In this document: piece by piece, positions 8,010 to 17,208 of the stretch
Layout: every line of letters begins with the position of its first letter
How positions within the stretch are numbered: the first letter of the stretch is position 1
DNA from: an uncultured Bacteroidales bacterium
GTDB lineage: Bacteria; Bacteroidota; Bacteroidia; Bacteroidales; FEN-979
Length of the DNA: 50,156 bases
Reading direction: 5' to 3'
NCBI GenBank assembly: GCA_903875045.1
Contig: CAIQUS010000235.1
Coordinates: forward strand, 1 to 50,156
Notes under the pieces: model-generated
Seen by the model: only the letters and a program-made list of their open reading frames with translations
Told to the model about the DNA's origin: nothing
Database searches by the model: none
Program-made: the position numbers and the translations under genes

Positions 8010-9059
8010 TTAAATTGGAACCGAGACCGTTACACTCATCCCGGCACGCAGGATATCTTTGTATTTTTCCATATCGATAATTTCAATACGGACAGGGATC
8101 CGCTGGGTGACTTTTATAAAATTTCCGGTGGCATTGTCGGGTGGAAGAAGCGAAAACTTGGCACCGGTCGCTTCAGACACGGAAACTACTTTTCCCTCTA
8201 CATGGATTTTAGGATAGCCATCTATTTTGATGGTCACGATCTCTCCCAGGTGGATGTTTTTCACCTGGCTTTCCTTGAAGTTGGCAACCACCCATCGGCT
8301 CTGACTGTTTACAATGGTAAAAAGCGGTGTGCCCGATTGAATGAATTGTCCAACGTCAATATTTCTTTTTCCAAGTTTCCCGTCGAAAATGGCATAAATG
8401 CGACAATAGCTCAATTTCAGCTTCTGCTGATCGATGCGTGCTTTTTTGATCTCTGCCTGTGATTGTGCTTTGCTTACCAGCGAACGGAGAACCTCCATAC
8501 GGGTTTCTGCAACCCGAACATCCAACTGGCTGGCTTCAAGTTGCTTTGCACCAATTTCGAAATTCGATTGGGTATCATCCATCTGTCGCCTGGTAATGGC
8601 ATTGCCATCAAACAGGCTTTTATCCCGCCTCAGGTCATTTGCAGCTTTGGTTTGCCGCAGCCGGATTACTTCAAGGTTCCCTTTGGAATAGGTAAGTGAT
8701 GCCTCCGAGTTGGTTAGTGAGGCCTTCGCGTTTTCAATGTCGGATAGTGACTGGTTAAAGTCTGCCTGCATCTCCTGCAGTTGAAGATCAAGTTCCGTTG
8801 AATCAACCACCATCAGCAACTGACCTTTGGTAATATCGGCATAGTCATCAACGTAGAGCTTATCAACAAAACCGGATACCCTGGAAAGGATCGGCACCAT
8901 TCGCATTTCAACCTGGGCATTGTCGGTCTCTTCATGATGGAAGGCATACCAAACTTCTTTTGCAAGAAAGATCAAAGCAAATAATACCACCACCCCGATG
9001 ATGATCCGGGGTATTATTTTTTTGCCAGATGTTCGTTGCTTTTTGGATTCTGTGTCCAT
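8010..9059 (-). CDS. HlyD/EmrA-family periplasmic adaptor
   Basis: This 349-residue adaptor has one N-terminal membrane helix (about residues 15-38), then a biotinyl-lipoyl half (GFVDKLYVDDYADITKGQ), a long coiled coil (about 80-190) and the second half-motif (AIFDGKLGKRNIDVGQFIQS), followed by a beta-barrel region ending in RIEIIDMEKYKDILRAGMSV. This is the EmrA/HlyD architecture that links an inner-membrane pump to a TolC-type channel. It is the first gene of the minus-strand efflux operon, with eight bases before the pump gene. Its promoter (9083-9115) faces the marR-type gene, and the -33 TTG falls inside a palindrome that I propose as the regulator's operator, so repression by the MarR protein is likely. 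Confidence 0.92.
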   Translation of the reverse strand: MDTESKKQRTSGKKIIPRIIIGVVVLFALIFLAKEVWYAFHHEETDNAQVEMRMVPILSRVSGFVDKLYVDDYADITKGQLLMVVDSTELDLQLQEMQADFNQSLSDIENAKASLTNSEASLTYSKGNLEVIRLRQTKAANDLRRDKSLFDGNAITRRQMDDTQSNFEIGAKQLEASQLDVRVAETRMEVLRSLVSKAQSQAEIKKARIDQQKLKLSYCRIYAIFDGKLGKRNIDVGQFIQSGTPLFTIVNSQSRWVVANFKESQVKNIHLGEIVTIKIDGYPKIHVEGKVVSVSEATGAKFSLLPPDNATGNFIKVTQRIPVRIEIIDMEKYKDILRAGMSVTVSVPI

Positions 9060-9074
9060 GTGATTTGTTTTTTA

Positions 9075-9082
9075 TATTTTTG
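9075..9082 (+). promoter_or_regulatory. -7 element TATTTTTG for the MarR gene
   Basis: It matches TAnnTTTG and would start transcription near 9089, about 59 bases before the ATG at 9148. It abuts the -7 element of the opposite promoter (9083-9090). No convincing -33 TTG is seen. Confidence 0.45.
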
Positions 9083-9115
9083 CAAAAGTAAACCAAGTTG
9101 ACGAATTATCGACAA
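9083..9115 (-). promoter_or_regulatory. Promoter of the efflux operon: TTG-N22-TACTTTTG
   Basis: On the minus strand TACTTTTG (9083-9090) matches the -7 consensus and a TTG (9113-9115) lies 22 bases upstream, within the range reported for Bacteroidota promoters. The -33 TTG is part of the palindrome at 9098-9115, so a bound regulator would block it. Confidence 0.6.
9098..9115. promoter_or_regulatory. Probable MarR operator (imperfect palindrome)
   Basis: TTGACGAATTATCGACAA has arms TTGACGA and TCGACAA that pair at six of seven positions around a four-base centre. TTG...CAA palindromes of about 18 bases are the usual MarR-family sites. It lies between the two divergent genes, over the -33 region of the efflux promoter and downstream of the predicted marR start site. 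A direct repeat AAGTTGAC (9096-9103 and 9118-9125) overlaps one edge. Confidence 0.6.
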
Positions 9116-9147
9116 TTAAGTTGACTAATATTTTAATCGAAATTGCA

Positions 9148-9639
9148 ATGCTTTCAAAATCAATTAAAAAGAAATTACTGGCCAATAAATTTTCCAAAGA
9201 GGAGAGCTTTGGCCGTCAGATTTATTTTTTATACCGGTTCATGGTCACCTGGAACGATAACCTGTGGCCCAAAGCCGGATCACATCCGCTGGGTCCGAGT
9301 CATTTGCATCTTTTGTTTACCATAGGGATGGATGGTGTATCCAACAGTGAAATGGCCCGGCGTGCCAAGGTGTCAAAACAGGCAATGAGCAAGCTTGTGC
9401 AGGAAATGCTGAAGTATGAACTCATTGTGATTGATACCAACGAGCATGACAGCCGTTGCAATATTATCTCCCTTACAGACCAAGGCGCAGAAACCCTGAT
9501 GAAAGTTTGGGAACTAAACAAATTGCTGGCAACGGAATTTGAAAACCGTTTAGGTAAAGCAAAATCAAAAAAACTGCTCGCGTTAATGGCCGAATTGGTT
9601 GAATCGCTCGATTCAAAAGAGGCTGCCCCAAATCAGTGA
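9148..9639 (+). CDS. MarR-family transcriptional regulator of the efflux operon
   Basis: This 163-residue protein has a winged helix-turn-helix of MarR type: SNSEMARRAKVSKQAMSKLV (about residues 70-90) as helix-turn-helix, then the wing DTNEHDSRCNIISLTDQG, in which D-x-R-x3-I-x-LT-x-G is the family signature. The flanking helices would form the dimer. The ATG at 9148 is chosen over an in-frame TTG at 9121 because it matches family length and leaves the operator region intact. The gene is divergent from the HlyD-MFS-TolC operon, so the simplest role is a ligand-responsive repressor of that operon and of itself. The stop codon lies in the loop of a terminator hairpin. Confidence 0.9.
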   Translation: MLSKSIKKKLLANKFSKEESFGRQIYFLYRFMVTWNDNLWPKAGSHPLGPSHLHLLFTIGMDGVSNSEMARRAKVSKQAMSKLVQEMLKYELIVIDTNEHDSRCNIISLTDQGAETLMKVWELNKLLATEFENRLGKAKSKKLLALMAELVESLDSKEAAPNQ

Positions 9640-9654
9640 GACAGCCTCTGCTTT
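9618..9654. terminator. Hairpin terminator between the MarR and beta-helix genes
   Basis: AGAGGCTG (9618-9625) pairs with CAGCCTCT (9642-9649), followed by GCTTTT. The stem includes the last codons of the MarR gene and lies 25 bases from the convergent stop, so it could serve both strands. It shares TGAGACAGCCTCT with the strong terminator at 24311-24347. Confidence 0.65.
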
Positions 9655-9673
9655 TGGTGAACGAACCGGATGG

Positions 9674-12600
9674 TTAGTTGACCAGAACCTTCTTCACCAC
9701 TTTCCCTTCGCGGTTCATGATCACAACAGAATATACACCACCGGACACCGGTCTCAGATCGATCTGCTTTTCAATAGCACCGTTCACCTGCAGGTCGCTG
9801 ATTTCGAAAATCTTTCGTCCAACCTGGTCAAAAACCCGGATCGAAAAGGTCTCTGATGATGGGGCAGTGATTGAAACTGTAAATCGTCCGTCATTTGGAA
9901 CAGGATATACATTGATCTGGCTGGCCGAAAGCTCACCAACTCCTGTAACGACCATCCAGACTTTGTTGGAGATCGGGGAGGAACATCCGTTCATGGTCAC
10001 CACACACCAGTAAAAACCGGTGTTGTTGGTTACCGTGTAGGTTTGGCCTGTAGCGCCAACGATCGCCGTACCTTCAAAATACCACTGGTTTCCGGTTGAT
10101 GCGCTGCTGGTTAACAGGGAGCCTGTTGCAGTAATCACCGGAGTGGCAGGAATGGCATTGATGGTTACATTCAGGCTTGGTGATACTGTGCCACTGCCGC
10201 AGGAATTGGTTCCCTTCACGGTGATTGAGCCGCTTCCGGCGGTGGGTCCGAAGGAAACAACGATGTTTCGTGTCGTTGCGCCCGAAGTGATGGTGGCCCC
10301 GGCAGGAACTGTCCATACATAACTTGTTGCATTGGAAATGGCAGGCACTGAATAGGCAACACCCGTTGATCCGGCACAAACAGAAGCAGAACCCGTGATG
10401 GTGCCGGCCGGGGCTGGCAACGGACTAACCGTAACGGCAAAAGCCGGTGAAGAAGTTCCGTTTCCGCAGGAATTGGTTCCGGAAACTGTAATATTTCCTG
10501 AGATGGCGGCTGATCCGAAGTTTACGGTGATGTTGGTTGTTCCTGCTCCGGTTGCTATAACAGCTCCTGCCGGCAATGTCCAGGTATAGGAAGTGGCATT
10601 CATAATGGAACCGCACGAATAGGCCACCCCGTTTGTACCTGCACAGAGTGAACTGGTTCCGGTGATGGCTCCGGCGGCGGAGGGCATCGGATTGACAAAA
10701 AGGTTGTAAACCGCAGGAGATGCGGCCGGGCAACCGGCTGAATTGCTGTAGTTCACTGTGACTGTCTGGGCTCCGACTCCTGTCCAGGTTACATTGACCG
10801 CACTGGTGCCCTGGCCTGAGACAATGGCTCCTCCCGCCGAAACAGTCCATACATAGTTTGACATGCCCGATTCGGTATAGTACATGTTACCGGTTGATCC
10901 TGTACAGGGGTCATTGTTGCTTGCGATGGTAGGAGCTGCAGCAGCATTGACAGATACATTGAATGTTCCGGGCGTGACGGCTGTACAACCGGTTACGTTG
11001 GTGTAGTTCGCTGTAACAACCTTCACTCCCGTCGTTGCCCATAGCACGGTGATGGCATTGGTACCGGTTCCGGAAGTGATGGTTCCGCCTGCTGATACCG
11101 TCCAGGTATAGCCGGTCATACCCGTTTGTGTGGTATAAACACTCGATGAATTCTGACAGGCAGTGGCACTGCCTGTAATGGTCGGAACTGGTAAGGCATT
11201 AACAGTTACGGCATAAGAGGTGGCATTCGCAGCAGTACATCCGCTGGCAGTGGCATAATTGACCGTAACCGTTTTTGCGCCAGCTGTCGTCCAGGTTACC
11301 GTTATGGCATTCGTGCCGGTTCCGGCCGTGATCGTTCCTCCGGATGAAACAGTCCACACATAACCAGTCATTGCTGCTTCGGTCGTGTAAATAGTTCCCG
11401 GAACATTGACGCAAACAGAAGCCGGACCTGTGATGGTGGGCACAGGAAGTGAATTAACAGTAACAGCCAGGCTTGAAGAAACGCCGCTGCCGCAAAGGCT
11501 GGAACCATAAACGGTAATGTTTCCTGAAACAGCAGTTCCCGAATAACTTACCGTGATCGAATTGGTATTTCCACCAGCTGTGATGCTGGCTCCGGTTGGC
11601 ACAGTCCAATTATAGGCGGAGGCATTGAGGATAACCGGTACCGTGTAAACATAACCTGTTCCGCCTTGGCACACATTGACCGGACCGGTAATGTTCCCCG
11701 CGGGTGAAGGCACAGGGCATCCTGTGAGGAACGACTGGTCGGCGCCATTGGTTGTTCCGGCAGCGTTGACTCCTACACAGCGAAAATGGTAGGTGGTGTT
11801 GGCAGTGAGCCCGGAAATATTTGCTGAAACTGGTGTTGCGGTGTTGCCGTTTACCGTTGCGGGAGTAGCTGTGATGTTGCTGCCATAGGAGGTTGTCAAT
11901 CCATATTCGAATGTAACAGTGGTTGCTGAATTTCTCGCAGTTACAGTTCCATTGAGCTGGGCAGAGGCAGGTTGAATGTTGGTGGCCACGTTGGTTACCA
12001 CAACCGGAGGCTCAGCCAGCGTAGTAAAGGTAAGATCGGCTCCGTTGACAGTTCCGCCCAGATTGGTTCCGACAGCCCGGAAGTGGTAAAGGGTATTCGG
12101 CTGCAAACCTGTAACACCAATGTTGATGGGTGTGACCGAACTTCCGGTTACCGGACTTTGAACGGCTGTAACAAGTGTACCATAAGAGACTGTCAGCCCA
12201 TATTCGAATTGTGCCAACGTGGATGATCCATTGGCATTCACTGTTCCATTGAGTGTTGCTGTATTGACGGTGATTGCGTTTGCCGCAGTTGTAACGACTG
12301 AAGGTGGAGTCACCAGTGTCGTATAGGTGAAGTCGTTGCCATAGGCGATGAGTCCTCCAGTGGTAACCACCCGTGCCCTGAAGTGATAGGTTGTTCCTGG
12401 AAGGAGCGATGAAACGGCTCCGCTGAAGGTAGTCACAATGCTGCCGGTTGCACTGGAGGGAGAACCGGCCAGGGTGGAACCATAAGCAGTGGTCGTACCG
12501 TAATCAAAAAAGGTGTTTACGGTAAACCCACCCGGATTTGTTGAGCCGTTCAAGGTTGCACTGTTGGTTGTAACAAGTGCGGCAGGTATGGTCGTCACAA

Positions 12601-15600
12601 CAGGATCAACAGAAAACTCATATACGCCCTGGTCGGGAGGATTGGTACGGCTAACCCCGGTAAAATCAGTTGTAACTGATGGCAGATAGATCCCCAGGTG
12701 CCCCATGGCGGCATTGGTGGGATGAAAATCGGTTGCAGAGACAAAGGCCGGATTCAGGTTCACCGAACTCGCATCCTGGCCGGTTGCAGCTTTCCATGCA
12801 ACCAGTGTTGCCTGGTCACCCCCCTGGTAGCCGATGTTGGGATTGATCCCATCTACAAAATAGTTGTTGTAATTGACGGGTATAAAAGAGGTATTGGCGC
12901 CGGCATTGTAAATGGCATAGGTCTTATTCCCTGTCCCCGAAACAGGGGTCATGGAGTTTTTAAGAATATTATCCTGTATATCCAGGTTGGGTATTCCGTT
13001 TGCAATCGATATGCATGAGCTGAAACTCAGGTAGGTTGACGACAATGTCGCGCCACTCATGTTGATGGTATTATGATAGATCTGGCAATTCCCGCCGGTA
13101 AAAAGATAAATTCCCGCCGGGTTATAATTCTGATTGCCCGGGTCTCCGTCTGATTTGATGGCATAAATGATGTTGTTGGAGATCTCTGTTGGAGTAGTGG
13201 ACTCAGCACCATAATAAATTCCATAATTGGCATATCCGGAGGTACCCGTGTAATAAAAATCATGAATCCTGTTTTTCCTGATCTTCGAGTTGGTTACCCC
13301 GGACATGATGTAAACTCCTGCCTGATAGAAATTCGTGTTACCGGCCGGTGCTCCCATGATCTCGTTTCCGCTGATGAGGGTGTTATTTGCATAACTCAGC
13401 AGAATTCCGCGGTATTGAATGGCAGTAGCATCAATGGTTGATCCGATGATGTTGTTGGTAATTTGTCCGTTGGTGGCCACGGCGGTTGAAACACCGGCAA
13501 ACTGCATCCCGTAGCGGGCGCTGAAAATGGTGTTGTTGTCGATAACGATGTTGTTGTAACCCCCTCCGGCTGCATTCAGAATAATTGCATAGGTAGTGTT
13601 GGTCACCTGGCTGCTGGCCTTGATCATGCAGTTTTTGATGGTACAGTTGCTTGCACCGGCCCCGTTGTAATTAAATACACCAATCACATAAGTGTTTGCA
13701 GCTGTATTGGTATTCTCCCAGGTGAGATTCTTATCGGTTCCGCCGCTGTTCGATCCGTCGAGGGTGAGGTAATTTACGCCGGATAATGCAATAATTCCCG
13801 AGGTGGTAGAACCGGTTACGGTTGAGGTAACCCCCGCTTTGGGTTTGAATTTCACGGTATTGGTGGCGCTCATCCCTGCATACGGTCCGATGATCAGCGG
13901 GAATGTTTCTGATGTTGAATAGGTTGCATCCCAAAGTTCAAACGTGACAGGACCTACAACTTCTTTAAAGTTAAGATCTGCCACGGCAGCGGTGATGGTT
14001 GGATAAACCTGCCCGGTACCAACCGGATAAACGCCTGATAAGGACGATACGATCGTGTATGTATAAGGAGTTGTGGGCGGGGTGGTACAAGCAGGGGGAT
14101 TGACGGAAAATCCACCAGCCCCGGCCAACGGGGTGGACCCAACGTTCGGCGGTGAAACAATATCCTGGGATACAATATAGTACGACACAACATCATTCAA
14201 CAGTGCGCCGGCTCCGAAAGTAAAGGAATATTGGCTGCCACCTCCAGATGTGGCTGTTACGCTGTTCCATGCACCACTGTTTATTTTCCAGCGGAGAACC
14301 GGTAACCCTAACCCGGAGATGGGGACTCCGGTAGCGTCTGTGATGGTCGTTGTCAGCGTTCGCGCCAGTGTGGAAGCGGTATTGAGGAATGGTGTAAAAA
14401 CGACATTCGGAGGAGTGATATCCAGCAGTAATCCGGCAAACTCATCTGCTCCGAGATCGGGTGCCGTGGCTGGTGAAAGCGGATTGTTCGGATAACCGGC
14501 ATTCGGAAAACGGGGATTGGCGTCATAATCATCGGTGATGCTTACAGGTGTAGCGATCACGGAACCTCCGCTTTCGCATTGGGTCGGAATGGTGGTTTGC
14601 AAATGAAGATCGTAGGGGGAGGTCGCTACATTTACAAATGGTGGATTTTCTGTCACCGAACCAGCTTCTCTTGGCGACATCAGCGTTTTATAATCCGCCA
14701 GTGTTTGGATCGAGTTGGTCGCATCATAGAAAATAAGATTGGAGGCCCCGGGTGTTCCGGCCCAGAAGTCATTGTTATTTGATGCCATTGAGAAGGTAGC
14801 AAGGCTGTTGGCTGACCTTTGATAGGCAACAACACGGCCGGTTGCGCCTGGCGTCGAATTGTTCACCACAATATTGTTCCGGAGTTCAATGGATGGAGCA
14901 GTGGAGCCGTAGATTCCGGCAGCGCCAAATGTGGCACCCGTACTTGCGGCATTCAGATAAATGGTATTATACCAGGCATTGCATGATGTTGGCGTGCTGA
15001 TATACAGGCCATAGATGGCAGGATTGTTGGTGGATGCCGGCGTTTTAAGTTCCGAAATCATGTTGTTGTAAACATTGGCCGTTGTACCACTCGAAATATA
15101 AACCCCGTAAACGGTGTTGGCCACATTGATAGCATTCAGATTCTGAATTTTATTTTTGTAAATATTGATCGCCGTTCCGGTTGTCTGGTAAATGCCATAC
15201 AATGTGCCCCTCGCATTAAGGATATTTGAGATGGTGTTTCCATAAATATTTTTAACGGTTGGTCCTGATGTGTTATAGATACAGTATGTGATGCCGGTAG
15301 CAGCTGGTGTGTTGTTGCTGATGGTGTTGTTATAAATATTGGTGGTAAGGCGGGAGGCAGAACTATACATATACCAGGTGGTTCCTGCTCCTGCTGCAGA
15401 TTGGATCCGCTGGTTGCCGGTAATAGTGTTGTTGTAAACATTCTCGGTACTGCCCGATATGGTGCTGGCTCCAAAAGTGTACATCCCGGCGAATGAGCCT
15501 GTTGCAGTAACGGTAGCAGATCCCAGTGTGTTGTTGGTGATCTGGTTGCCATAGATATTCAGCGTAAAACAGGTAGCAATATGGTAGAGCAGGAACATCG

Positions 15601-16642
15601 AGCCGGAGGTGGAACCTGAATGGGTGCAGTTGGTGATGGTATTGTTGTAAACATTTACCGTGTTGCCGGTGCCGGAATGGCCCATTCCGCTGTAAATCGC
15701 GTAAAAACTCCCGGTAGTGGCTGCGAACTGAACGGATATCGTGTTACCGTAAATATCAAGGTTGGAATAGTTGCCATTCGTGGTGTAGATCATATAGCAT
15801 GATCCGGAACCGGTGTAGGTGACAGGCCCGGAAATGGTATTATTGGAAACTTTCAGCCCGTTTTGATACCCGGCATAGATGCCGTAAATGGTCGATCCGG
15901 CCCCGCCGAAATTGCTGAGTCCATTCCCCCCGTCTTTGCCAATTTCATTATTCTGGTCAAAATAAACCGGCGGAACAGCTGCATCGGCAAATCCGGTCAT
16001 TGAAATACCAATGTAGGTATTCGAGATCGTATTGCTGAAAATTTTATTGTTCGAATTGGTTCCCGACATAGCAGTAACGGCAAGGGCAGTGGTGGAGGTT
16101 GCCAGATGGTTTCCACCATAAATCGCAACAGATACCAGGTTTGCCTTATTCAATGTAATTGTGCAATTTTTGATGACATTGTTTTGTGCACCATCTGTCG
16201 CCGAGGCTTTTACGAGCGCGTATCCCCACTCATGCAGGTTGGTGCCGGAGTTGCCCGGGTTTTCCTGGAGATCGATTTTATCAAAGGTGATATAATCCCC
16301 GCCCGAAATAACGATGATGCCGTCCGTTGATGATGCTGACGTAATCAGCCCCCCGGTAATCAATGGGTTTGACCCGGTTCCTGATTTTTGAAAAATGATC
16401 GGATTTGCTGCCGTACCGGTAGCGGTAATTAACCCTGCAATGGGAGTTGCAAAAGTCTCAATTAAACCGGCGTTCACATTAAAAGTAACCCCACCTGGTC
16501 CCACACCACTGGCATTGATCGCTGCAATTGCCGCTGCAACACCGGCATAATCGCCCGGAATTGATTTGGTTCCTGAAATTTGTGCCACTGAAATCTGTGC
16601 CAGAAACAATCCTGCAATCCACAATAGTAAAAATTTTTTCAT
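9674..16642 (-). CDS. Giant T9SS-secreted beta-helix/FN3/PKD-like surface protein
   Basis: The open frame encodes 2322 residues without interruption. A signal peptide (MKKFLLLWIAGLFLAQISVA) is followed by a right-handed beta-helix (about residues 25-720) with dozens of 'NNTI/YGNTI/YNNTI' turns, a divider that includes a DLGADEF segment, and a second beta-helix block opening with a 'YPTITAAVADLN' pectate-lyase-like start (about 870-1320). Three FN3-like domains of about 95 residues follow (about 1345-1640; 'TNSATLNG...NPGG...YHFRA'), then six PKD/Ig-like domains (about 1640-2150; 'GxxxVC...YxWTVPxGA'), an Ig-like unit with NQWYFEG, and a T9SS type A sorting domain (INVYPVPNDGRFTV to the end). 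This is the architecture of surface adhesins or polysaccharide-binding proteins; no polysaccharide lyase catalytic residues are evident to me. The gene stands alone, with a -7 element at 16680-16687. Confidence 0.88.
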   Translation of the reverse strand: MKKFLLLWIAGLFLAQISVAQISGTKSIPGDYAGVAAAIAAINASGVGPGGVTFNVNAGLIETFATPIAGLITATGTAANPIIFQKSGTGSNPLITGGLITSASSTDGIIVISGGDYITFDKIDLQENPGNSGTNLHEWGYALVKASATDGAQNNVIKNCTITLNKANLVSVAIYGGNHLATSTTALAVTAMSGTNSNNKIFSNTISNTYIGISMTGFADAAVPPVYFDQNNEIGKDGGNGLSNFGGAGSTIYGIYAGYQNGLKVSNNTISGPVTYTGSGSCYMIYTTNGNYSNLDIYGNTISVQFAATTGSFYAIYSGMGHSGTGNTVNVYNNTITNCTHSGSTSGSMFLLYHIATCFTLNIYGNQITNNTLGSATVTATGSFAGMYTFGASTISGSTENVYNNTITGNQRIQSAAGAGTTWYMYSSASRLTTNIYNNTISNNTPAATGITYCIYNTSGPTVKNIYGNTISNILNARGTLYGIYQTTGTAINIYKNKIQNLNAINVANTVYGVYISSGTTANVYNNMISELKTPASTNNPAIYGLYISTPTSCNAWYNTIYLNAASTGATFGAAGIYGSTAPSIELRNNIVVNNSTPGATGRVVAYQRSANSLATFSMASNNNDFWAGTPGASNLIFYDATNSIQTLADYKTLMSPREAGSVTENPPFVNVATSPYDLHLQTTIPTQCESGGSVIATPVSITDDYDANPRFPNAGYPNNPLSPATAPDLGADEFAGLLLDITPPNVVFTPFLNTASTLARTLTTTITDATGVPISGLGLPVLRWKINSGAWNSVTATSGGGSQYSFTFGAGALLNDVVSYYIVSQDIVSPPNVGSTPLAGAGGFSVNPPACTTPPTTPYTYTIVSSLSGVYPVGTGQVYPTITAAVADLNFKEVVGPVTFELWDATYSTSETFPLIIGPYAGMSATNTVKFKPKAGVTSTVTGSTTSGIIALSGVNYLTLDGSNSGGTDKNLTWENTNTAANTYVIGVFNYNGAGASNCTIKNCMIKASSQVTNTTYAIILNAAGGGYNNIVIDNNTIFSARYGMQFAGVSTAVATNGQITNNIIGSTIDATAIQYRGILLSYANNTLISGNEIMGAPAGNTNFYQAGVYIMSGVTNSKIRKNRIHDFYYTGTSGYANYGIYYGAESTTPTEISNNIIYAIKSDGDPGNQNYNPAGIYLFTGGNCQIYHNTINMSGATLSSTYLSFSSCISIANGIPNLDIQDNILKNSMTPVSGTGNKTYAIYNAGANTSFIPVNYNNYFVDGINPNIGYQGGDQATLVAWKAATGQDASSVNLNPAFVSATDFHPTNAAMGHLGIYLPSVTTDFTGVSRTNPPDQGVYEFSVDPVVTTIPAALVTTNSATLNGSTNPGGFTVNTFFDYGTTTAYGSTLAGSPSSATGSIVTTFSGAVSSLLPGTTYHFRARVVTTGGLIAYGNDFTYTTLVTPPSVVTTAANAITVNTATLNGTVNANGSSTLAQFEYGLTVSYGTLVTAVQSPVTGSSVTPINIGVTGLQPNTLYHFRAVGTNLGGTVNGADLTFTTLAEPPVVVTNVATNIQPASAQLNGTVTARNSATTVTFEYGLTTSYGSNITATPATVNGNTATPVSANISGLTANTTYHFRCVGVNAAGTTNGADQSFLTGCPVPSPAGNITGPVNVCQGGTGYVYTVPVILNASAYNWTVPTGASITAGGNTNSITVSYSGTAVSGNITVYGSSLCGSGVSSSLAVTVNSLPVPTITGPASVCVNVPGTIYTTEAAMTGYVWTVSSGGTITAGTGTNAITVTWTTAGAKTVTVNYATASGCTAANATSYAVTVNALPVPTITGSATACQNSSSVYTTQTGMTGYTWTVSAGGTITSGTGTNAITVLWATTGVKVVTANYTNVTGCTAVTPGTFNVSVNAAAAPTIASNNDPCTGSTGNMYYTESGMSNYVWTVSAGGAIVSGQGTSAVNVTWTGVGAQTVTVNYSNSAGCPAASPAVYNLFVNPMPSAAGAITGTSSLCAGTNGVAYSCGSIMNATSYTWTLPAGAVIATGAGTTNITVNFGSAAISGNITVSGTNSCGNGTSSPAFAVTVSPLPAPAGTITGSASVCAGSTGVAYSVPAISNATSYVWTVPAGATITSGATTRNIVVSFGPTAGSGSITVKGTNSCGSGTVSPSLNVTINAIPATPVITATGSLLTSSASTGNQWYFEGTAIVGATGQTYTVTNNTGFYWCVVTMNGCSSPISNKVWMVVTGVGELSASQINVYPVPNDGRFTVSITAPSSETFSIRVFDQVGRKIFEISDLQVNGAIEKQIDLRPVSGGVYSVVIMNREGKVVKKVLVN

Positions 16643-16679
16643 GGTTTTTGTGTTAAGGTTTATCGATCGGTTTTTATAT

Positions 16680-16687
16680 CAAAAGTA
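16680..16687 (-). promoter_or_regulatory. -7 element TACTTTTG of the giant surface-protein gene
   Basis: On the minus strand the sequence fits TAnnTTTG, placing the start of transcription about 30 bases before the ATG at 16642. No -33 TTG is seen at the right distance. Confidence 0.5.
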
Positions 16688-16895
16688 AATTATTTAATGA
16701 TTTCTCAGCATTTATAACCACATTTTTTTCATCGCCTCCGCAACAAATTCTCACCTCCCTGAAAGTTGAATGGATCATCTCCCCGTACACCGCCTCGGTT
16801 TGGGATATCTTTTCACTCACCACCAGGCTTTTTGAACCTGTGATTCTGAATTAGCCGGGTATCATTTTATGTTATTTTGAATTTCAATTGCAATA

Positions 16896-17091
16896 TTGAG
16901 TCCACTCCGAAAAGTCTGCTAACAAATAATTTAACCGCAGAGGGCCGCAGAGTATTTTCGCAGAGTTTCGCAAAGTTATAATTATCTGCGAGTTATCTCT
17001 GCGGCTCTTTGCGGTTTCTTTGTGTTCTTTGCGGTTTAACATTTTTTAAATGGTGATTTGATGAATAAACGACTTTTCGGAGTGCCCTCAA
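16896..17091. repeat. MITE-like element, complete copy 2 (196 bases)
   Basis: The left end (16896-16916, TTGAGTCCACTCCGAAAAGT...) and right end (17071-17091, GACTTTTCGGAGTGCCCTCA...) are inverted repeats of 21 bases with two mismatches. The flanks AATATTGAG and CTCAATATT extend the symmetry and may include a target duplication of an AATATT-like site. The interior has two arms of CCGCAGAG/CCGCAAAG words that are roughly reverse complements, so the whole unit can form a long imperfect hairpin. No coding capacity is present. A second, nearly identical copy occupies 1-141. Confidence 0.82.
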
Positions 17092-17131
17092 TATTACATA
17101 CTGGAATTAAATACAGAAACAGGATACAATT

Positions 17132-17159
17132 TTTGCAAATGATCTATTGACTATCTTTG
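17132..17159 (+). promoter_or_regulatory. Promoter TTTG-N16-TATCTTTG
   Basis: TATCTTTG (17152-17159) fits TAnnTTTG and a TTTG at 17132-17135 lies 16 bases upstream, slightly closer than usual. It lies just outside the MITE-like element and would drive the small ORF at 17209 and possibly the receptor gene. Confidence 0.5.
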
Positions 17160-17208
17160 TTACTGATTTGAGGCTTGATTATATTTTGATCTGACCCTTT
17201 TCCACCCG

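Larger units (their letters stand above)
16643..17208. other. 566-base intergenic region with a repeat element
   Basis: Apart from the promoter of the giant gene (16680-16687), the MITE-like element (16896-17091) and a -7 element (17152-17159), I see no gene here. Bases 16690-16895 hold no convincing reading frame or hairpin. Confidence 0.6.
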
